A stretch of 64,000 bases of DNA, from the NCBI GenBank assembly GCA_964441285.1, contig CAYTUK010000001.1:186001-250000 (forward strand), given 5' to 3'. The notes below the pieces were generated by a model. That model was given only the letters and a program-made list of their open reading frames with translations, did not search any database and was not told the origin of the DNA. This stretch comes from S010-25 sp964441285. GTDB taxonomy: Bacteria > Pseudomonadota > Gammaproteobacteria > SZUA-229. Positions within the stretch are counted from its first letter, which is position 1; the number at the start of each line of letters is the position of its first letter. The position numbers were made by a program, and so were the translations under genes. This document shows, one piece after another, positions 1 through 9,837 of this stretch.

Positions 1-680
1 TGTATCGAAAGATAGGGTTTGGTGTGTCAACGGGTAGTGGCTTCCCTGGTGAGGCAAGCGGTAGACTTTCTTTAACCGCAATGAATAATGATTTTACTCG
101 CGCAACGATGGCCTATGGTTATGGTATTTCTGTTACGCCTTTACAGCTGGCACGAGCATACGCTGCTATAGCCAGTAATGGTATCTTGCGCCCAGTGAGT
201 TTTTTGCATAAAAACCATCCAGTAGCTGTGGCTGGTCGGCGTGTTATGTCAGCTAAAACGGCACGAGAAGTACGCAAAATGATGCAACTTGTTGTAAGTG
301 ATAAAGGTACTGGTAAGCGTGCGCGTGTGGCGAACTATTCGGTTGCAGGAAAAACCGGAACGGTGCATAAATTTATTAAAGGTGGTTACGCGAAAGATCA
401 CTATATATCAATTTTTGCGGGCATGATACCAGCAAATAAGCCAGATCTTGTGATGGTAGTCGTGATTGATGATCCACGTAATGGTGAATATTTCGGTGGT
501 CTAGTTGCGGCACCAGTATTTAGCAAAGTAATGACAGGCGCAGTGCGTTTACTCGATATTTCTCCAGATAAAATAGCAAAAAAACAGTTATTATTTGCTC
601 AAAAACACAGACCACTTAACCCTGCAACACAATCTTTAAATCATCAATATGATAAAAAAATTATCAGCGGGCAGGTGTAA
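1..680 (+). CDS. ftsI: Peptidoglycan transpeptidase FtsI (PBP3), 3' part only
   Basis: The septal D,D-transpeptidase cross-links peptidoglycan at the division site. The frame is open back to the window edge, so the true start lies upstream. About 225 C-terminal residues remain. They begin with YRKIGFGVSTGSGFPGEASG, a typical FtsI stretch between the SxN and KTG motifs. The KTGT active-site motif (SVAGKTGTVHK) is encoded at 351-362. The catalytic SxxK, the SxN motif and the membrane anchor lie outside the window. It overlaps no annotated start: murE begins 4 bp after its stop. The family assignment is firm from the motif and from its place as first gene of the dcw run. Confidence 0.95.
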   Translation, partial: YRKIGFGVSTGSGFPGEASGRLSLTAMNNDFTRATMAYGYGISVTPLQLARAYAAIASNGILRPVSFLHKNHPVAVAGRRVMSAKTAREVRKMMQLVVSDKGTGKRARVANYSVAGKTGTVHKFIKGGYAKDHYISIFAGMIPANKPDLVMVVVIDDPRNGEYFGGLVAAPVFSKVMTGAVRLLDISPDKIAKKQLLFAQKHRPLNPATQSLNHQYDKKIISGQV

Positions 681-684
681 TATT

Positions 685-2223
685 ATGCAGGCATCAATGT
701 TACTGGATTTTTTACTTGAGGGTTTTATTGATGATTCCCTAATTGAACAATGTAGAAATATTGAAGTCAATGCCCTGGTTCAAGATAGCCGGAAGATAAA
801 AAAGGGTGATTTATTTATCGCGCACCAGGGTTTCAATACGCATGGTCTGCTGTATGCACAGGATGCCGTTTCGAAAGGAGCGAGCATAGTTTTATGGGAT
901 GGTGATATTGTCAATCGTGATGAGATTCTGGATTCTATTTCTAATAAAGTTTTATGTATTCATTGCGCTAATTTGAAACAAAAGGTTGGCGAGATTGCTT
1001 CACGATTTTATGGGCAGCCTTCCTTGTCGCTAGATATGATTGGTGTAACAGGTACGGATGGTAAAACCACTATTTCACATTTTATTGCACAATGTCTGGA
1101 TGCCTATGATGTGCATTGTGGTATTTTAGGTACGCTTGGAAACGGTTTTATTAATGATTTGCATCCGACAGGATTGACCACGGTTGATGCTTTGCAAGTT
1201 CAAAAAACATTGTATGACATTCAACAGGCCGGTGCTAGACATGCAGTGATGGAAGTATCTTCTCATGGGTTAGAACAAGGCCGTGTAAATGGCGTTGCCT
1301 TTACAACTGCGGTGTTCAGCAATCTGGCTTCTGATCATATGGATTACCATAAATCAATGGCTAATTATGTTGAGGCTAAACGTAAATTATTTTATACGCC
1401 GGGTTTGAAAGCGGCGGTTATTAATCTGGATGATAAATATGGTCGAGAGCTGGCAAAAGAATGTCGTCAGCATGTTTGTGTCTGGGGCTACAGTATACAG
1501 GATAATACCAGGCCACTTGCCCAATATGCTGATTACCTTGTTCATACAACACAGATAAAACCCTATGAGACTGGTTTTTACCTTACCGTACAAACACCAA
1601 AAGGTGAGGGCCATATTGATGTGCCGGTACTTGGTCGCTTTAATGTATCAAATGCACTGGCAGTGCTAGCAACACTTTTAGTTACGCAGTCCAGTTTTGA
1701 TGATGCCGTAAAAAGTCTGCGGAATATTTACCCTGTTGATGGTCGTGTAGAAGTAATTGCAGAAGAGAATAAGCCTGTTGTGGTGGTTGATTATGCGCAT
1801 ACAGAACAAGGATTGTCAGCCGTATGCCAGTCTATTCGTGACCATTTTAAAGGTGATTTGTGGTGTTTGTTTGGTTGTGGTGGAGATCGTGATCGCAGTA
1901 AGCGACCTTTAATGGCAAAAGTTGCTGAAGAATATGCGGATAAAATTATTGTCACAACAGATAATCCACGGCATGAAAATGCACAGCACATTATTGATGA
2001 AGTGATGGCCGGTTTTGAAAACAGGGAGAATGTTGAACAGATTATTGATCGACGCCATGCTATAGAAATTGCTATTACAAATGCAAAATCTGGTGATGTG
2101 GTTTTATTAGCGGGCAAAGGTCATGAAACCAGTCAAGTAGTAGGTGATGTGCATATTGCATTTGATGATCGTCGGGTCGCGCGCGAGTTTCTTGCAGCAA
2201 GAGAAGATGAGGTGGTGGTGTGA
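685..2223 (+). CDS. murE: UDP-MurNAc-L-Ala-D-Glu:meso-diaminopimelate ligase MurE
   Basis: This cytoplasmic Mur ligase adds the third stem-peptide residue to UDP-MurNAc-dipeptide. The ATP-binding loop GVTGTDGKTT lies near residue 130. The DNPR motif (TTDNPRHEN, near residue 430) is the family signature for meso-diaminopimelate rather than lysine, so the wall should be the usual Gram-negative A1gamma type. The frame stays open back to 649 inside ftsI, but the ATG at 685 just after the ftsI stop is the natural start (about 512 aa, normal for the family). The stop overlaps the murF start, so the two are translationally coupled. Confidence 0.96.
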   Translation: MQASMLLDFLLEGFIDDSLIEQCRNIEVNALVQDSRKIKKGDLFIAHQGFNTHGLLYAQDAVSKGASIVLWDGDIVNRDEILDSISNKVLCIHCANLKQKVGEIASRFYGQPSLSLDMIGVTGTDGKTTISHFIAQCLDAYDVHCGILGTLGNGFINDLHPTGLTTVDALQVQKTLYDIQQAGARHAVMEVSSHGLEQGRVNGVAFTTAVFSNLASDHMDYHKSMANYVEAKRKLFYTPGLKAAVINLDDKYGRELAKECRQHVCVWGYSIQDNTRPLAQYADYLVHTTQIKPYETGFYLTVQTPKGEGHIDVPVLGRFNVSNALAVLATLLVTQSSFDDAVKSLRNIYPVDGRVEVIAEENKPVVVVDYAHTEQGLSAVCQSIRDHFKGDLWCLFGCGGDRDRSKRPLMAKVAEEYADKIIVTTDNPRHENAQHIIDEVMAGFENRENVEQIIDRRHAIEIAITNAKSGDVVLLAGKGHETSQVVGDVHIAFDDRRVAREFLAAREDEVVV

Positions 2224-3590
2224 TGATGCTTTCACAGGCGGCCACAGTATTAAATGCAAAAGTTCGTGGTGTCGACGTATTGTTTACTGCCATTTCAAAA
2301 GATACGCGTAGTATTGCTAATGGCGATCTATATGTTGCCATAAAAGGCGACCATTTTGATGGCCATCTTTTTATGAAACAGGCAGAAATGTCAGGTGCAG
2401 CCGCCGCACTCGTAAGTGATTGGCAGAAAACGGAATTATCACAGCTGTGTGTTGCAGATACTCGGCTTGCACTGGGGAAATTGGCTGCATACTGGGTACA
2501 GAAGTGGCATCAACCAGTACAACAGAAACTTATTGGTATTACAGGCAGTAATGGTAAAACCACAGTTAAAGAAATGTGCCGTAATATTTTTGCACAAGCT
2601 GCCGGTGATGAAAGTGTGCTCTCAACACAAGGGAATTTTAACAATAATATTGGACTGCCATTAACCTTGCTGGGCTTACGTAAAAATCATCGGTATGCAG
2701 TAATAGAGATGGGTGCAAATCATGTTGGCGAAATTGATTATCTAACGGAAATCGCTCGACCTGATATAGCTGTTATCACTAATGCTAACCCAGCGCATTT
2801 GCTAGGTTTTGGTTCAATTGAAAATATTGCAGATGCCAAAGCTGAAATTTTTAATGGCTTATCTGCACAAGGTGTAGCGATTATCAATGATGATGATGCG
2901 TTTTCAGAGAAATGGATTGAACAGGCCACAGGAAAAACACAGGTGTTATTTTCAATGGAAAATAATAAGGTGGATGTTTTTGCCCGCCAGAAAAGAGCCG
3001 GTGTCTATGAGGTGAAAACGCCGCAAGGCACAGCAGAATTCCAGTTATTGATACCAGGTAGACATAATGTGATGAATGCACTGGCAGCAACAGCCGCAGC
3101 CAGTGTGGCGGGTATTGATTTAGATGTCATCGTTGAGAGCTTGAATACATTTAGAAATATTCGTGGACGTTTAACTGTTACCGAGATGAATAATGGTAGC
3201 AAAGTTATTGATGACAGCTATAACGCTAACCCTGTATCGGTATGTGCGGCTATTGATGTGCTTGCAGAGCAGTCAGGTAAAAAAATACTCATCCTGGGTG
3301 ATATGGCAGAGCTTGGTAATAATGCATTAAAGTTGCATGCAGAAGCTGGCATATATGCAAAACGGGCAGGTATTGATGTTCTATATACAATTGGAGAACA
3401 GAGCCTTTATACAGCACAGGCATTTGGTGAAAATGCCGAACATTTCGCCACAAAAAAAATGTTATTAAAAAAAGTACTGAGCGATTTAAGTGGTAAAGAA
3501 GTCATTTTAATTAAAGGCTCACGTAGTGCTGCTATGGAAGAAGTTTTAGCTGGCATCCTGATGCATAAAAATAATCAGAGGATAAACTAA
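2223..3590 (+). CDS. murF: UDP-MurNAc-tripeptide:D-Ala-D-Ala ligase MurF
   Basis: It joins D-Ala-D-Ala (made by Ddl, also in this cluster) to UDP-MurNAc-tripeptide, completing the pentapeptide. The P-loop GITGSNGKTTVKE and the DDSYNANPVS motif of the C-terminal domain are visible. Length (about 455 aa) is normal. Start choices are GTG at 2220 and ATGs at 2223 and 2226. I chose 2223 because it overlaps the murE TGA by one base behind a purine-rich GAGGTGGTGG. Its TAA overlaps the mraY ATG at 3590. Confidence 0.96.
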   Translation: MMLSQAATVLNAKVRGVDVLFTAISKDTRSIANGDLYVAIKGDHFDGHLFMKQAEMSGAAAALVSDWQKTELSQLCVADTRLALGKLAAYWVQKWHQPVQQKLIGITGSNGKTTVKEMCRNIFAQAAGDESVLSTQGNFNNNIGLPLTLLGLRKNHRYAVIEMGANHVGEIDYLTEIARPDIAVITNANPAHLLGFGSIENIADAKAEIFNGLSAQGVAIINDDDAFSEKWIEQATGKTQVLFSMENNKVDVFARQKRAGVYEVKTPQGTAEFQLLIPGRHNVMNALAATAAASVAGIDLDVIVESLNTFRNIRGRLTVTEMNNGSKVIDDSYNANPVSVCAAIDVLAEQSGKKILILGDMAELGNNALKLHAEAGIYAKRAGIDVLYTIGEQSLYTAQAFGENAEHFATKKMLLKKVLSDLSGKEVILIKGSRSAAMEEVLAGILMHKNNQRIN

Positions 3591-4672
3591 TGTTATTAAC
3601 ATTAGCAGAATATCTTGAGCATTATGAAAGCGGGTTTTCCGTTTTCCATTATATTACTTTGCGGGCTATTTTTGGTGCAATTACGGCACTGGTTTTATCC
3701 TTGATGGTCGGGCCGGTAATGATTCGTAAATTATCCAGTTATAACGTTGGTCAACAGATCCGAGATGATGGTCCACAATCACACCTTGTAAAATCAGGAA
3801 CACCTACGATGGGAGGCGCATTAATTCTGGTTTCAATTTCAATAAGCACCCTGCTGTGGAGTGACCTAAGTAATATTAAAGTTTGGGTGGTCTTGGGGGT
3901 GACGCTTTTATTTGGCTTAATTGGTGGTATCGATGATTATAAAAAACTGGTTTATGGTAATGCAAAAGGCCTGTCTGCTAAAGCCAAATATTTTTGGCAA
4001 ACCGTGTTTGGTTTACTAGCAGCTTATATCATTTATGCAAATGCAAAAACGCCGATAGAAACCACGCTTATTTTTCCCTTTCTAAAAGATGTATATCTAC
4101 CTATGGGCGTTTTTTTTATTCCATTCGCGTACCTGGTTATTGTCGGTGCGAGTAACGCTGTAAATCTGACCGATGGTCTGGATGGTCTAGCTATTATGCC
4201 AACCGTTATGGTTGCTGCTGCGCTGGGTATATTTGCTTATGTAACCGGTCATACTACGTTTGCCAATTATCTGGGTATTCCCTATGTTGCTGGTGTTGGT
4301 GAGTTAACCATATTTTGTGGCACTATGGTTGGGGCAGGTTTGGGCTTTCTCTGGTTCAATACCTATCCAGCACAGGTGTTTATGGGAGATGTTGGTGCGT
4401 TAGCACTGGGTGCGGCACTTGGTGTTGTTGCTGTGTATGCTCGACAGGAACTTATATTGATGATTATGGGTGGTGTATTTGTAATGGAAACTTTTTCTGT
4501 AATTATGCAGGTAGCTTCATTCAAACTAACGGGTAAGCGTATTTTTAGAATGGCACCAATTCACCATCATTTTGAATTAAAAGGCTGGCCTGAACCGAGA
4601 GTGATTGTTCGTTTCTGGATCATTACTGTGGTATTGGTACTGATCGGGCTGGCATCGCTAAAGATTCGGTAA
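3590..4672 (+). CDS. mraY: Phospho-N-acetylmuramoyl-pentapeptide transferase MraY
   Basis: This integral membrane enzyme transfers phospho-MurNAc-pentapeptide to undecaprenyl phosphate to make lipid I. About ten hydrophobic segments are visible across 360 aa, the standard length. The conserved cytoplasmic motifs are present: GTPTMGG near residue 72, GGIDDYKK near 112, NLTDGLDGLA near 191 and the MAPIHHHFE histidine cluster near 320. The ATG sits in a TAATG overlap with murF. Assignment is unambiguous. Confidence 0.97.
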   Translation: MLLTLAEYLEHYESGFSVFHYITLRAIFGAITALVLSLMVGPVMIRKLSSYNVGQQIRDDGPQSHLVKSGTPTMGGALILVSISISTLLWSDLSNIKVWVVLGVTLLFGLIGGIDDYKKLVYGNAKGLSAKAKYFWQTVFGLLAAYIIYANAKTPIETTLIFPFLKDVYLPMGVFFIPFAYLVIVGASNAVNLTDGLDGLAIMPTVMVAAALGIFAYVTGHTTFANYLGIPYVAGVGELTIFCGTMVGAGLGFLWFNTYPAQVFMGDVGALALGAALGVVAVYARQELILMIMGGVFVMETFSVIMQVASFKLTGKRIFRMAPIHHHFELKGWPEPRVIVRFWIITVVLVLIGLASLKIR

Positions 4673-4680
4673 GCAGAGTT

Positions 4681-6087
4681 ATGAACGCAATAAAAATCAT
4701 GACAGAAAGAAATAAACAATCAGCATATACCCTGGTTGTGGGGCTAGGTAAAACGGGTTTATCGGTAGTACGTTATTTGAATTCACTGGGTGAAAATATT
4801 GTGGTGGCGGATAGTTGTGATACCCCACTGGGGTTAAAGGTTTTAAAACACGATTATCCTGAGGTAAAAATTTATACAGGTCAATTTAATAAAAAATTAT
4901 TTCTGCAGGCGCGCCGGATTATTGTTAGTCCCGGTGTGCCTCTGGCAACATCGGTGTTGCGGCAGGCTAAAGATGAAGGGATTGAGATTTGTGGTGACAT
5001 TGATTTATTCGCGCATGAAGTCGTAGCGCCTGTGCTGGGCATTACTGGTTCAAATGGTAAAAGTACGGTTACCAGTCTGGTAACAAAAATGGCGATTGAT
5101 GCAGGCATTAATGCCGCTGCAGGCGGTAATATAGGTTTACCCGTGTTGGATTTATTGAATGAAGGCTCAGATGACGAAGAGAATAAGACGGCATTATATG
5201 TGCTTGAGCTGTCAAGTTTTCAACTTGAAACATTAAATTATTTACCAATAAAAGCAGCTGTGGTGTTAAATATCAGTGCAGATCACCTGGATCGCTATGA
5301 AAACCTGGCCGCTTATGCATACAGTAAGCAGTTGATTTACGATAACTCAGAGATATGGGTGATTAATGTGGATGATGTGCTTGCATCACCGGTGCCGGCA
5401 GTGAACAAAAAAACGATTGAATTCACTTTAAATAAACCTGCAGTTAACCAGTTTGGTATTGCTAAAACAGAGAATAAAGTACATATTTTTTATGGCGAAA
5501 AAGCCTTAATAAGTGTGCAGGATGTCAAACTCAAGGGTAAGCATAATTTACAGAATATACTAGCAGCGCTCGCCTTGGGCACAGCCATTGACTTACCACT
5601 GGACTCTATGTTGGCGACATTAAAAAGTTTTCCTGGGTTACCACATCGCACCCAATGGGTGGCAGAATTAAATGGTGTTAACTGGATTAATGACTCCAAG
5701 GCAACCAATGTAGGTGCTGCAATCGCAGCAATAAAAGGACTGCCTGGAAAACAGATATTAATTGCTGGTGGTGAATCAAAAGATGCTGATTTTAGTGAAC
5801 TTGCAAGCGTAATTACGCAGCATTGTCGCGCGGTAATTTTATTGGGTAAAGATGCAGCATTAATTGAACAGGCTATTCAAATAGCGCAACCTGATACAAC
5901 GGTTGTTGTAAAGCGTGTTATCGATATGCGTGCAGCAATCTATTTTGCAAATGAACACGCTTTGTCGGGAGATAATATTATATTGGCACCTGCCTGTGCC
6001 AGTTTTGATATGTTTGAAAATTTTGAGCATCGTGGTGAGGTTTTTATACAGGAAGTCAAACAGATAATAGAAGAAATACGGTCATGA
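4681..6087 (+). CDS. murD: UDP-MurNAc-L-Ala:D-glutamate ligase MurD
   Basis: It adds D-glutamate, the second stem-peptide residue. The N-terminal Rossmann-like domain has the glycine-rich GLGKTGLS. The P-loop GITGSNGKSTVTS is near residue 120, and the C-terminal domain carries NDSKATNVGAA. Length is 468 aa. Starts are possible at 4681 and 4699. The first is 8 bp after the mraY stop and is preferred, but the first few residues (MNAIKI) are not conserved in the family, so the second is possible. The 3' end overlaps ftsW by 4 bp (ATGA). Confidence 0.96.
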   Translation: MNAIKIMTERNKQSAYTLVVGLGKTGLSVVRYLNSLGENIVVADSCDTPLGLKVLKHDYPEVKIYTGQFNKKLFLQARRIIVSPGVPLATSVLRQAKDEGIEICGDIDLFAHEVVAPVLGITGSNGKSTVTSLVTKMAIDAGINAAAGGNIGLPVLDLLNEGSDDEENKTALYVLELSSFQLETLNYLPIKAAVVLNISADHLDRYENLAAYAYSKQLIYDNSEIWVINVDDVLASPVPAVNKKTIEFTLNKPAVNQFGIAKTENKVHIFYGEKALISVQDVKLKGKHNLQNILAALALGTAIDLPLDSMLATLKSFPGLPHRTQWVAELNGVNWINDSKATNVGAAIAAIKGLPGKQILIAGGESKDADFSELASVITQHCRAVILLGKDAALIEQAIQIAQPDTTVVVKRVIDMRAAIYFANEHALSGDNIILAPACASFDMFENFEHRGEVFIQEVKQIIEEIRS

Positions 6088-7325
6088 GTATTGCTGCCGT
6101 TATGTTTAAGCAGTTTCAACCACTGTGCCGCTTACAGCATTATGATTTAAGCGATATCGACATGATTTTATTGGTAGCGTCAATTGCATTACTGAGCCTC
6201 GGTATTGTTATGGTTGCATCATCATCAACCAGTGTTGCAGACAGAAATTTCTCTAACCCATTTTATTACCTTGACCGCCAGATGGTTTTTGTTGTGATGG
6301 GTGTTGTAGCCGCATTAACTGTGTTTAATATACGTTTGGTGCAATGGGAGAAATCAGGTGTAGCATTATTAATTTTTGCACTTTTTCTATTACTGCTAGT
6401 TTTAATTCCCGGGGTTGGTAAAAGTGTGAATGGTAGTACGCGTTGGTTACCATTCGGGTTCTTTAATTTACAGATTTCGGAACTGGTTAAACTTTTTCTT
6501 ATTGTATATGTGGCAGGGTATCTGGTACGGCATGGAGAGTCGGTTCGAACCACAATGTGGGGATTTTTAAAACCGATGCTAATGGTTGGGTTGACGGGTT
6601 TGCTATTATTAATCGAACCTGATTTTGGTACTACCGTTGTGCTTATGGGCACTGTGCTGGGTATGACCTACTTATGTGGCGCACGTTTCAGGCAGTTTTT
6701 TTCATTTGTTACCCTGTTTGGTATTGCCGCTTTGCTGTTGATCATCACATCCCCTTATCGCATGCAGCGGCTGGTGTCATTTGCCAATCCCTGGGCAGAC
6801 CCTTTCGCTAGCGGCTTCCAGCTAACGCAGTCACTCATTGCTATTGGTACCGGCGGCTGGTTTGGAGCCGGACTAGGCGGAAGTGTACAGAAGTTATTTT
6901 ATCTACCTGAAGCGCATACAGATTTTCTATTTGCAGTCTTGTCAGAAGAGTTAGGCTTTGCTGGTGTAATACTGGTTATTAGTCTGTACACGGTTGTGTT
7001 TTTCCGGGCTTTTCGCATCGCATTGTTGGCTGAGCGTGCCGGCAATTTCTTTTCTGCTTATCTTGCTTATGGTATCGGTATCTGGCTGGCTATGCAGGCA
7101 GTGATTAATATGGGGGTAAACATGGGGTTGTTGCCAACAAAAGGGCTGACTTTACCACTGATGAGTTATGGTGGTAGCAGTCTGGTTGTTTGTTGTATTG
7201 CTATTGGTTTGCTTATGCGTATTCATTATGAAAATAACAGAACATCAAAACAGGGTAGAAATCGTTCGCGTAAACATAAAATAGCAGTGCAAAAAAAGCG
7301 GCGACAGGAGCAGCAGCATGCTTGA
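6084..7325 (+). CDS. ftsW: Septal peptidoglycan glycosyltransferase FtsW
   Basis: A SEDS-family membrane protein that polymerises lipid II at the septum together with FtsI. About ten transmembrane segments are visible. Family motifs include PFGFFNLQISELVKL, IEPDFGTT, QSLIAIGTGG and the C-terminal LPLMSYGGSS. The first 30 or so residues form a cytoplasmic tail, and a very basic C-terminal tail (about 390-413) follows the last helix. It overlaps murD by 4 bp and murG by 8 bp. RodA is the only close alternative, and the dcw context decides for FtsW. Confidence 0.96.
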   Translation: MSIAAVMFKQFQPLCRLQHYDLSDIDMILLVASIALLSLGIVMVASSSTSVADRNFSNPFYYLDRQMVFVVMGVVAALTVFNIRLVQWEKSGVALLIFALFLLLLVLIPGVGKSVNGSTRWLPFGFFNLQISELVKLFLIVYVAGYLVRHGESVRTTMWGFLKPMLMVGLTGLLLLIEPDFGTTVVLMGTVLGMTYLCGARFRQFFSFVTLFGIAALLLIITSPYRMQRLVSFANPWADPFASGFQLTQSLIAIGTGGWFGAGLGGSVQKLFYLPEAHTDFLFAVLSEELGFAGVILVISLYTVVFFRAFRIALLAERAGNFFSAYLAYGIGIWLAMQAVINMGVNMGLLPTKGLTLPLMSYGGSSLVVCCIAIGLLMRIHYENNRTSKQGRNRSRKHKIAVQKKRRQEQQHA

Positions 7326-8400
7326 TATACGTCCGGTTTTAATTATGGCTGGTGGTACTGGCGGACATGTTTTTCCAGCACTGGCAGTGGCTGATGAATT
7401 ACGCCAACGTGGTGTTCCGGTTGTATGGCTGGGAACGCATGCGGGCATTGAAGCGAGACTGGTTCCTGAAGCAGGCTATCCGATTGAATGGTTGAGTATT
7501 ACTGGTGTGCGCGGTAAAAAAATTATTCCTTTGTTGCTGGCACCATTAAAAATAACTCAGGCATGCTGGCAGGCATTATGTGTCATCCGTAGATGCAAAC
7601 CCTGTGCAGTACTGGGTATGGGCGGTTTCGTTTCAGGTCCTGGTGGCTTGATGGCATGGTTAAGTCGTAAACCTTTATTAATTCATGAGCAGAACGCGAT
7701 TCCTGGTTTAACCAATCGTTTACTGGCCAGATTAGCTGATAGTGTTTTACAGGCGTTTCCCGGTGCACTTGGTCACAAAGCTAAAACCCTGGGTAACCCT
7801 GTGAGGCGAAGTATTTGTGACTTACCGCCGCCAGAAGAGCGGTTACCTCAATGTCATGCAGCTTTGCATTTACTGGTTATTGGCGGCAGTCTTGGTGCGC
7901 TCAAACTGAACCAGTTAGTCCCACAGGCACTGGCAGGTATCGATGAAAAGATGCGCCCAGAGGTGTGGCATCAAACCGGTTTAAAACATGTTGATGTCAC
8001 CAGTGAACAATATCGGCAAGGCGGCATCGAAGCACAGGTTGAGGCATTCATCGACAATATGGCAACGGCCTACGCCTGGGCCGATCTGGTGATCTGTCGC
8101 GCTGGTGCGATGACAGTATTTGAGCTTGCGGCAGCGGGCGTTGCCTCCATTCTGGTGCCATACCCGTATGCAGTTGATGACCATCAAACAGCCAATGCAA
8201 TGTATTTACATCATGCTGGTGCTGCGATCATTAAACAACAGCAGGATATTGATAGTCACTGGCTGGCTAATACAGTAATCGATTTTACACAGCATCGTGA
8301 GCGGTTACTGCAGATGGCAAAAGCTGCACGTACGTTAGCGGTACCAGATTCTGCAAAAAGAATTTCTGCACTGTGTTTGAGTGCAGGAGGTATTCTCTAA
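7318..8400 (+). CDS. murG: Lipid I N-acetylglucosaminyltransferase MurG
   Basis: A peripheral inner-membrane GT28 enzyme that adds GlcNAc to lipid I, giving lipid II. The N-terminal glycine-rich loop GGTGGHVFPALAVADEL, the GMGGFVSGPGG loop and the HEQNAIPG motif are present. The UDP-GlcNAc site is marked by ICRAGAMTVFELAAAG and by PYPYAVDDHQTANA. Length is 360 aa. The start lies inside the end of ftsW and the stop overlaps murC (TAATG), so it is tightly coupled on both sides. Confidence 0.96.
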   Translation: MLDIRPVLIMAGGTGGHVFPALAVADELRQRGVPVVWLGTHAGIEARLVPEAGYPIEWLSITGVRGKKIIPLLLAPLKITQACWQALCVIRRCKPCAVLGMGGFVSGPGGLMAWLSRKPLLIHEQNAIPGLTNRLLARLADSVLQAFPGALGHKAKTLGNPVRRSICDLPPPEERLPQCHAALHLLVIGGSLGALKLNQLVPQALAGIDEKMRPEVWHQTGLKHVDVTSEQYRQGGIEAQVEAFIDNMATAYAWADLVICRAGAMTVFELAAAGVASILVPYPYAVDDHQTANAMYLHHAGAAIIKQQQDIDSHWLANTVIDFTQHRERLLQMAKAARTLAVPDSAKRISALCLSAGGIL

Positions 8401-9836
8401 TGCAACAGATTATGCCAATGGACTCGATTATGCGGCGCATTCATAGAGTCCATTTTGTTGGTATCGGTGGTGCGGGAATGAGTGGAATTGCTGATGTGAT
8501 GCACCATTTGGGTTATGAAATAAGTGGTTCGGACATTGCCAGAAATTCGGCCATTAAACATCTTGAAGATGAGGGGATAAAAATTTACTTATCTCATCGA
8601 GCAGAGAACATCGAAGATGTTGATGTGGTAGTTACATCAAGCGCAATTAATAACGATAATATTGAAGTAAAAACGGCGCAGAGTTTACGCATTCCAGTAG
8701 TCCCTCGTGCAGAAATGCTGGCTGAAATTATGCGATTTAGTCATGGTATTGCGGTTGCAGGTACACACGGTAAAACCACGGTTACATCTTTAATAGCAAG
8801 TGTTCTGGCTGAAGGTGGGCTTGATCCAACCTATGTTATTGGCGGTAAGCTAAATAGCTCGGCAAAACATGCGCGGTTAGGTAAAAGTAAATATCTTGTT
8901 GCCGAAGCGGATGAAAGCGACGCTTCTTTTCTGTACCTGCAACCGGTCATTGCAGTAGTAACCAATGTAGATGCCGATCATTTACCTACCTATGGCGGCG
9001 ATTTCAATCGGTTGAAAAAAACGTTTGTTGAGTTTTTGCATCATTTACCTTTTTATGGTCTAGCCGTTGTATGCGTGGATGATGATGAAGTCAGGGGTTT
9101 GCTCAGCGAGATTAATCGCCCGGTCATTCGTTATGGTATTGAACAAGATGCAGATGTTTGTGCTTCAAATATAAAGTTTAAAGGGGCGCAGACAGCGTTT
9201 GATGTCATGTTACCTGAGAGTGATCACAGGTTATCCATTACATTGAATATGCCCGGACGACATAATGTTTTAAATGCACTGGCTGCAATTAGTGTGGCAA
9301 ATGAGTTGGGTGTAAGTGGTGAGGCAATACAACGGGCGTTGGCCGAGTTTGCGGGTGTTGGTCGTCGTATGGATATGCACGGTGAAGTAACGCTGTCTGT
9401 TGCCGGAGTAGATGCCTGTATTCTGCTGTTGGACGATTATGCTCACCACCCAACGGAAATTGCAGCAACGCTGAATGCGGTCAGAAATGGTTGGCCTGAT
9501 AAAAGACTGGTGGTGGTTTTTCAGCCACATCGTTATACCCGTACGCGTGATTTATTTGAGGATTTCACACAGATACTTGCCGATGCTGATGTACTGATTT
9601 TAGCTGAAGTTTATGCTGCAGGTGAAGATGTTATCGCTGGCGCAGATGGTCGAGCATTATGTGCAGCAATCCGCGCAAGAGGTAAAGTCAACCCAGTTTT
9701 TATTGAAGACATTAACTTGTTGCATGAAACATTAAAAACGATAATTCAGGAAGGTGATCTGGTTTTAACGATGGGTGCAGGAAGTATTGGTCGGGTTGCG
9801 TCAACATTGAAAGAAAAACTGCGGGCGGTAATATGA
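8400..9836 (+). CDS. murC: UDP-N-acetylmuramate:L-alanine ligase MurC
   Basis: It starts the stem peptide by adding L-alanine to UDP-MurNAc. The N-terminal GIGGAGMSGIA loop, the P-loop GTHGKTTVTS, EADESDASF and the C-terminal DDYAHHPTE motif are all present. A frame open to 8373 would add nine residues inside murG. The ATG at 8400, overlapping the murG stop, matches family starts better (478 aa). MurB follows one base after the stop. Confidence 0.96.
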   Translation: MQQIMPMDSIMRRIHRVHFVGIGGAGMSGIADVMHHLGYEISGSDIARNSAIKHLEDEGIKIYLSHRAENIEDVDVVVTSSAINNDNIEVKTAQSLRIPVVPRAEMLAEIMRFSHGIAVAGTHGKTTVTSLIASVLAEGGLDPTYVIGGKLNSSAKHARLGKSKYLVAEADESDASFLYLQPVIAVVTNVDADHLPTYGGDFNRLKKTFVEFLHHLPFYGLAVVCVDDDEVRGLLSEINRPVIRYGIEQDADVCASNIKFKGAQTAFDVMLPESDHRLSITLNMPGRHNVLNALAAISVANELGVSGEAIQRALAEFAGVGRRMDMHGEVTLSVAGVDACILLLDDYAHHPTEIAATLNAVRNGWPDKRLVVVFQPHRYTRTRDLFEDFTQILADADVLILAEVYAAGEDVIAGADGRALCAAIRARGKVNPVFIEDINLLHETLKTIIQEGDLVLTMGAGSIGRVASTLKEKLRAVI

Positions 9837-9837
9837 T

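Noticed and set aside
1791..2117. Minus-strand open frame within murE
   Set aside because: Shadow of the coding strand, with no homology pattern or ribosome site.
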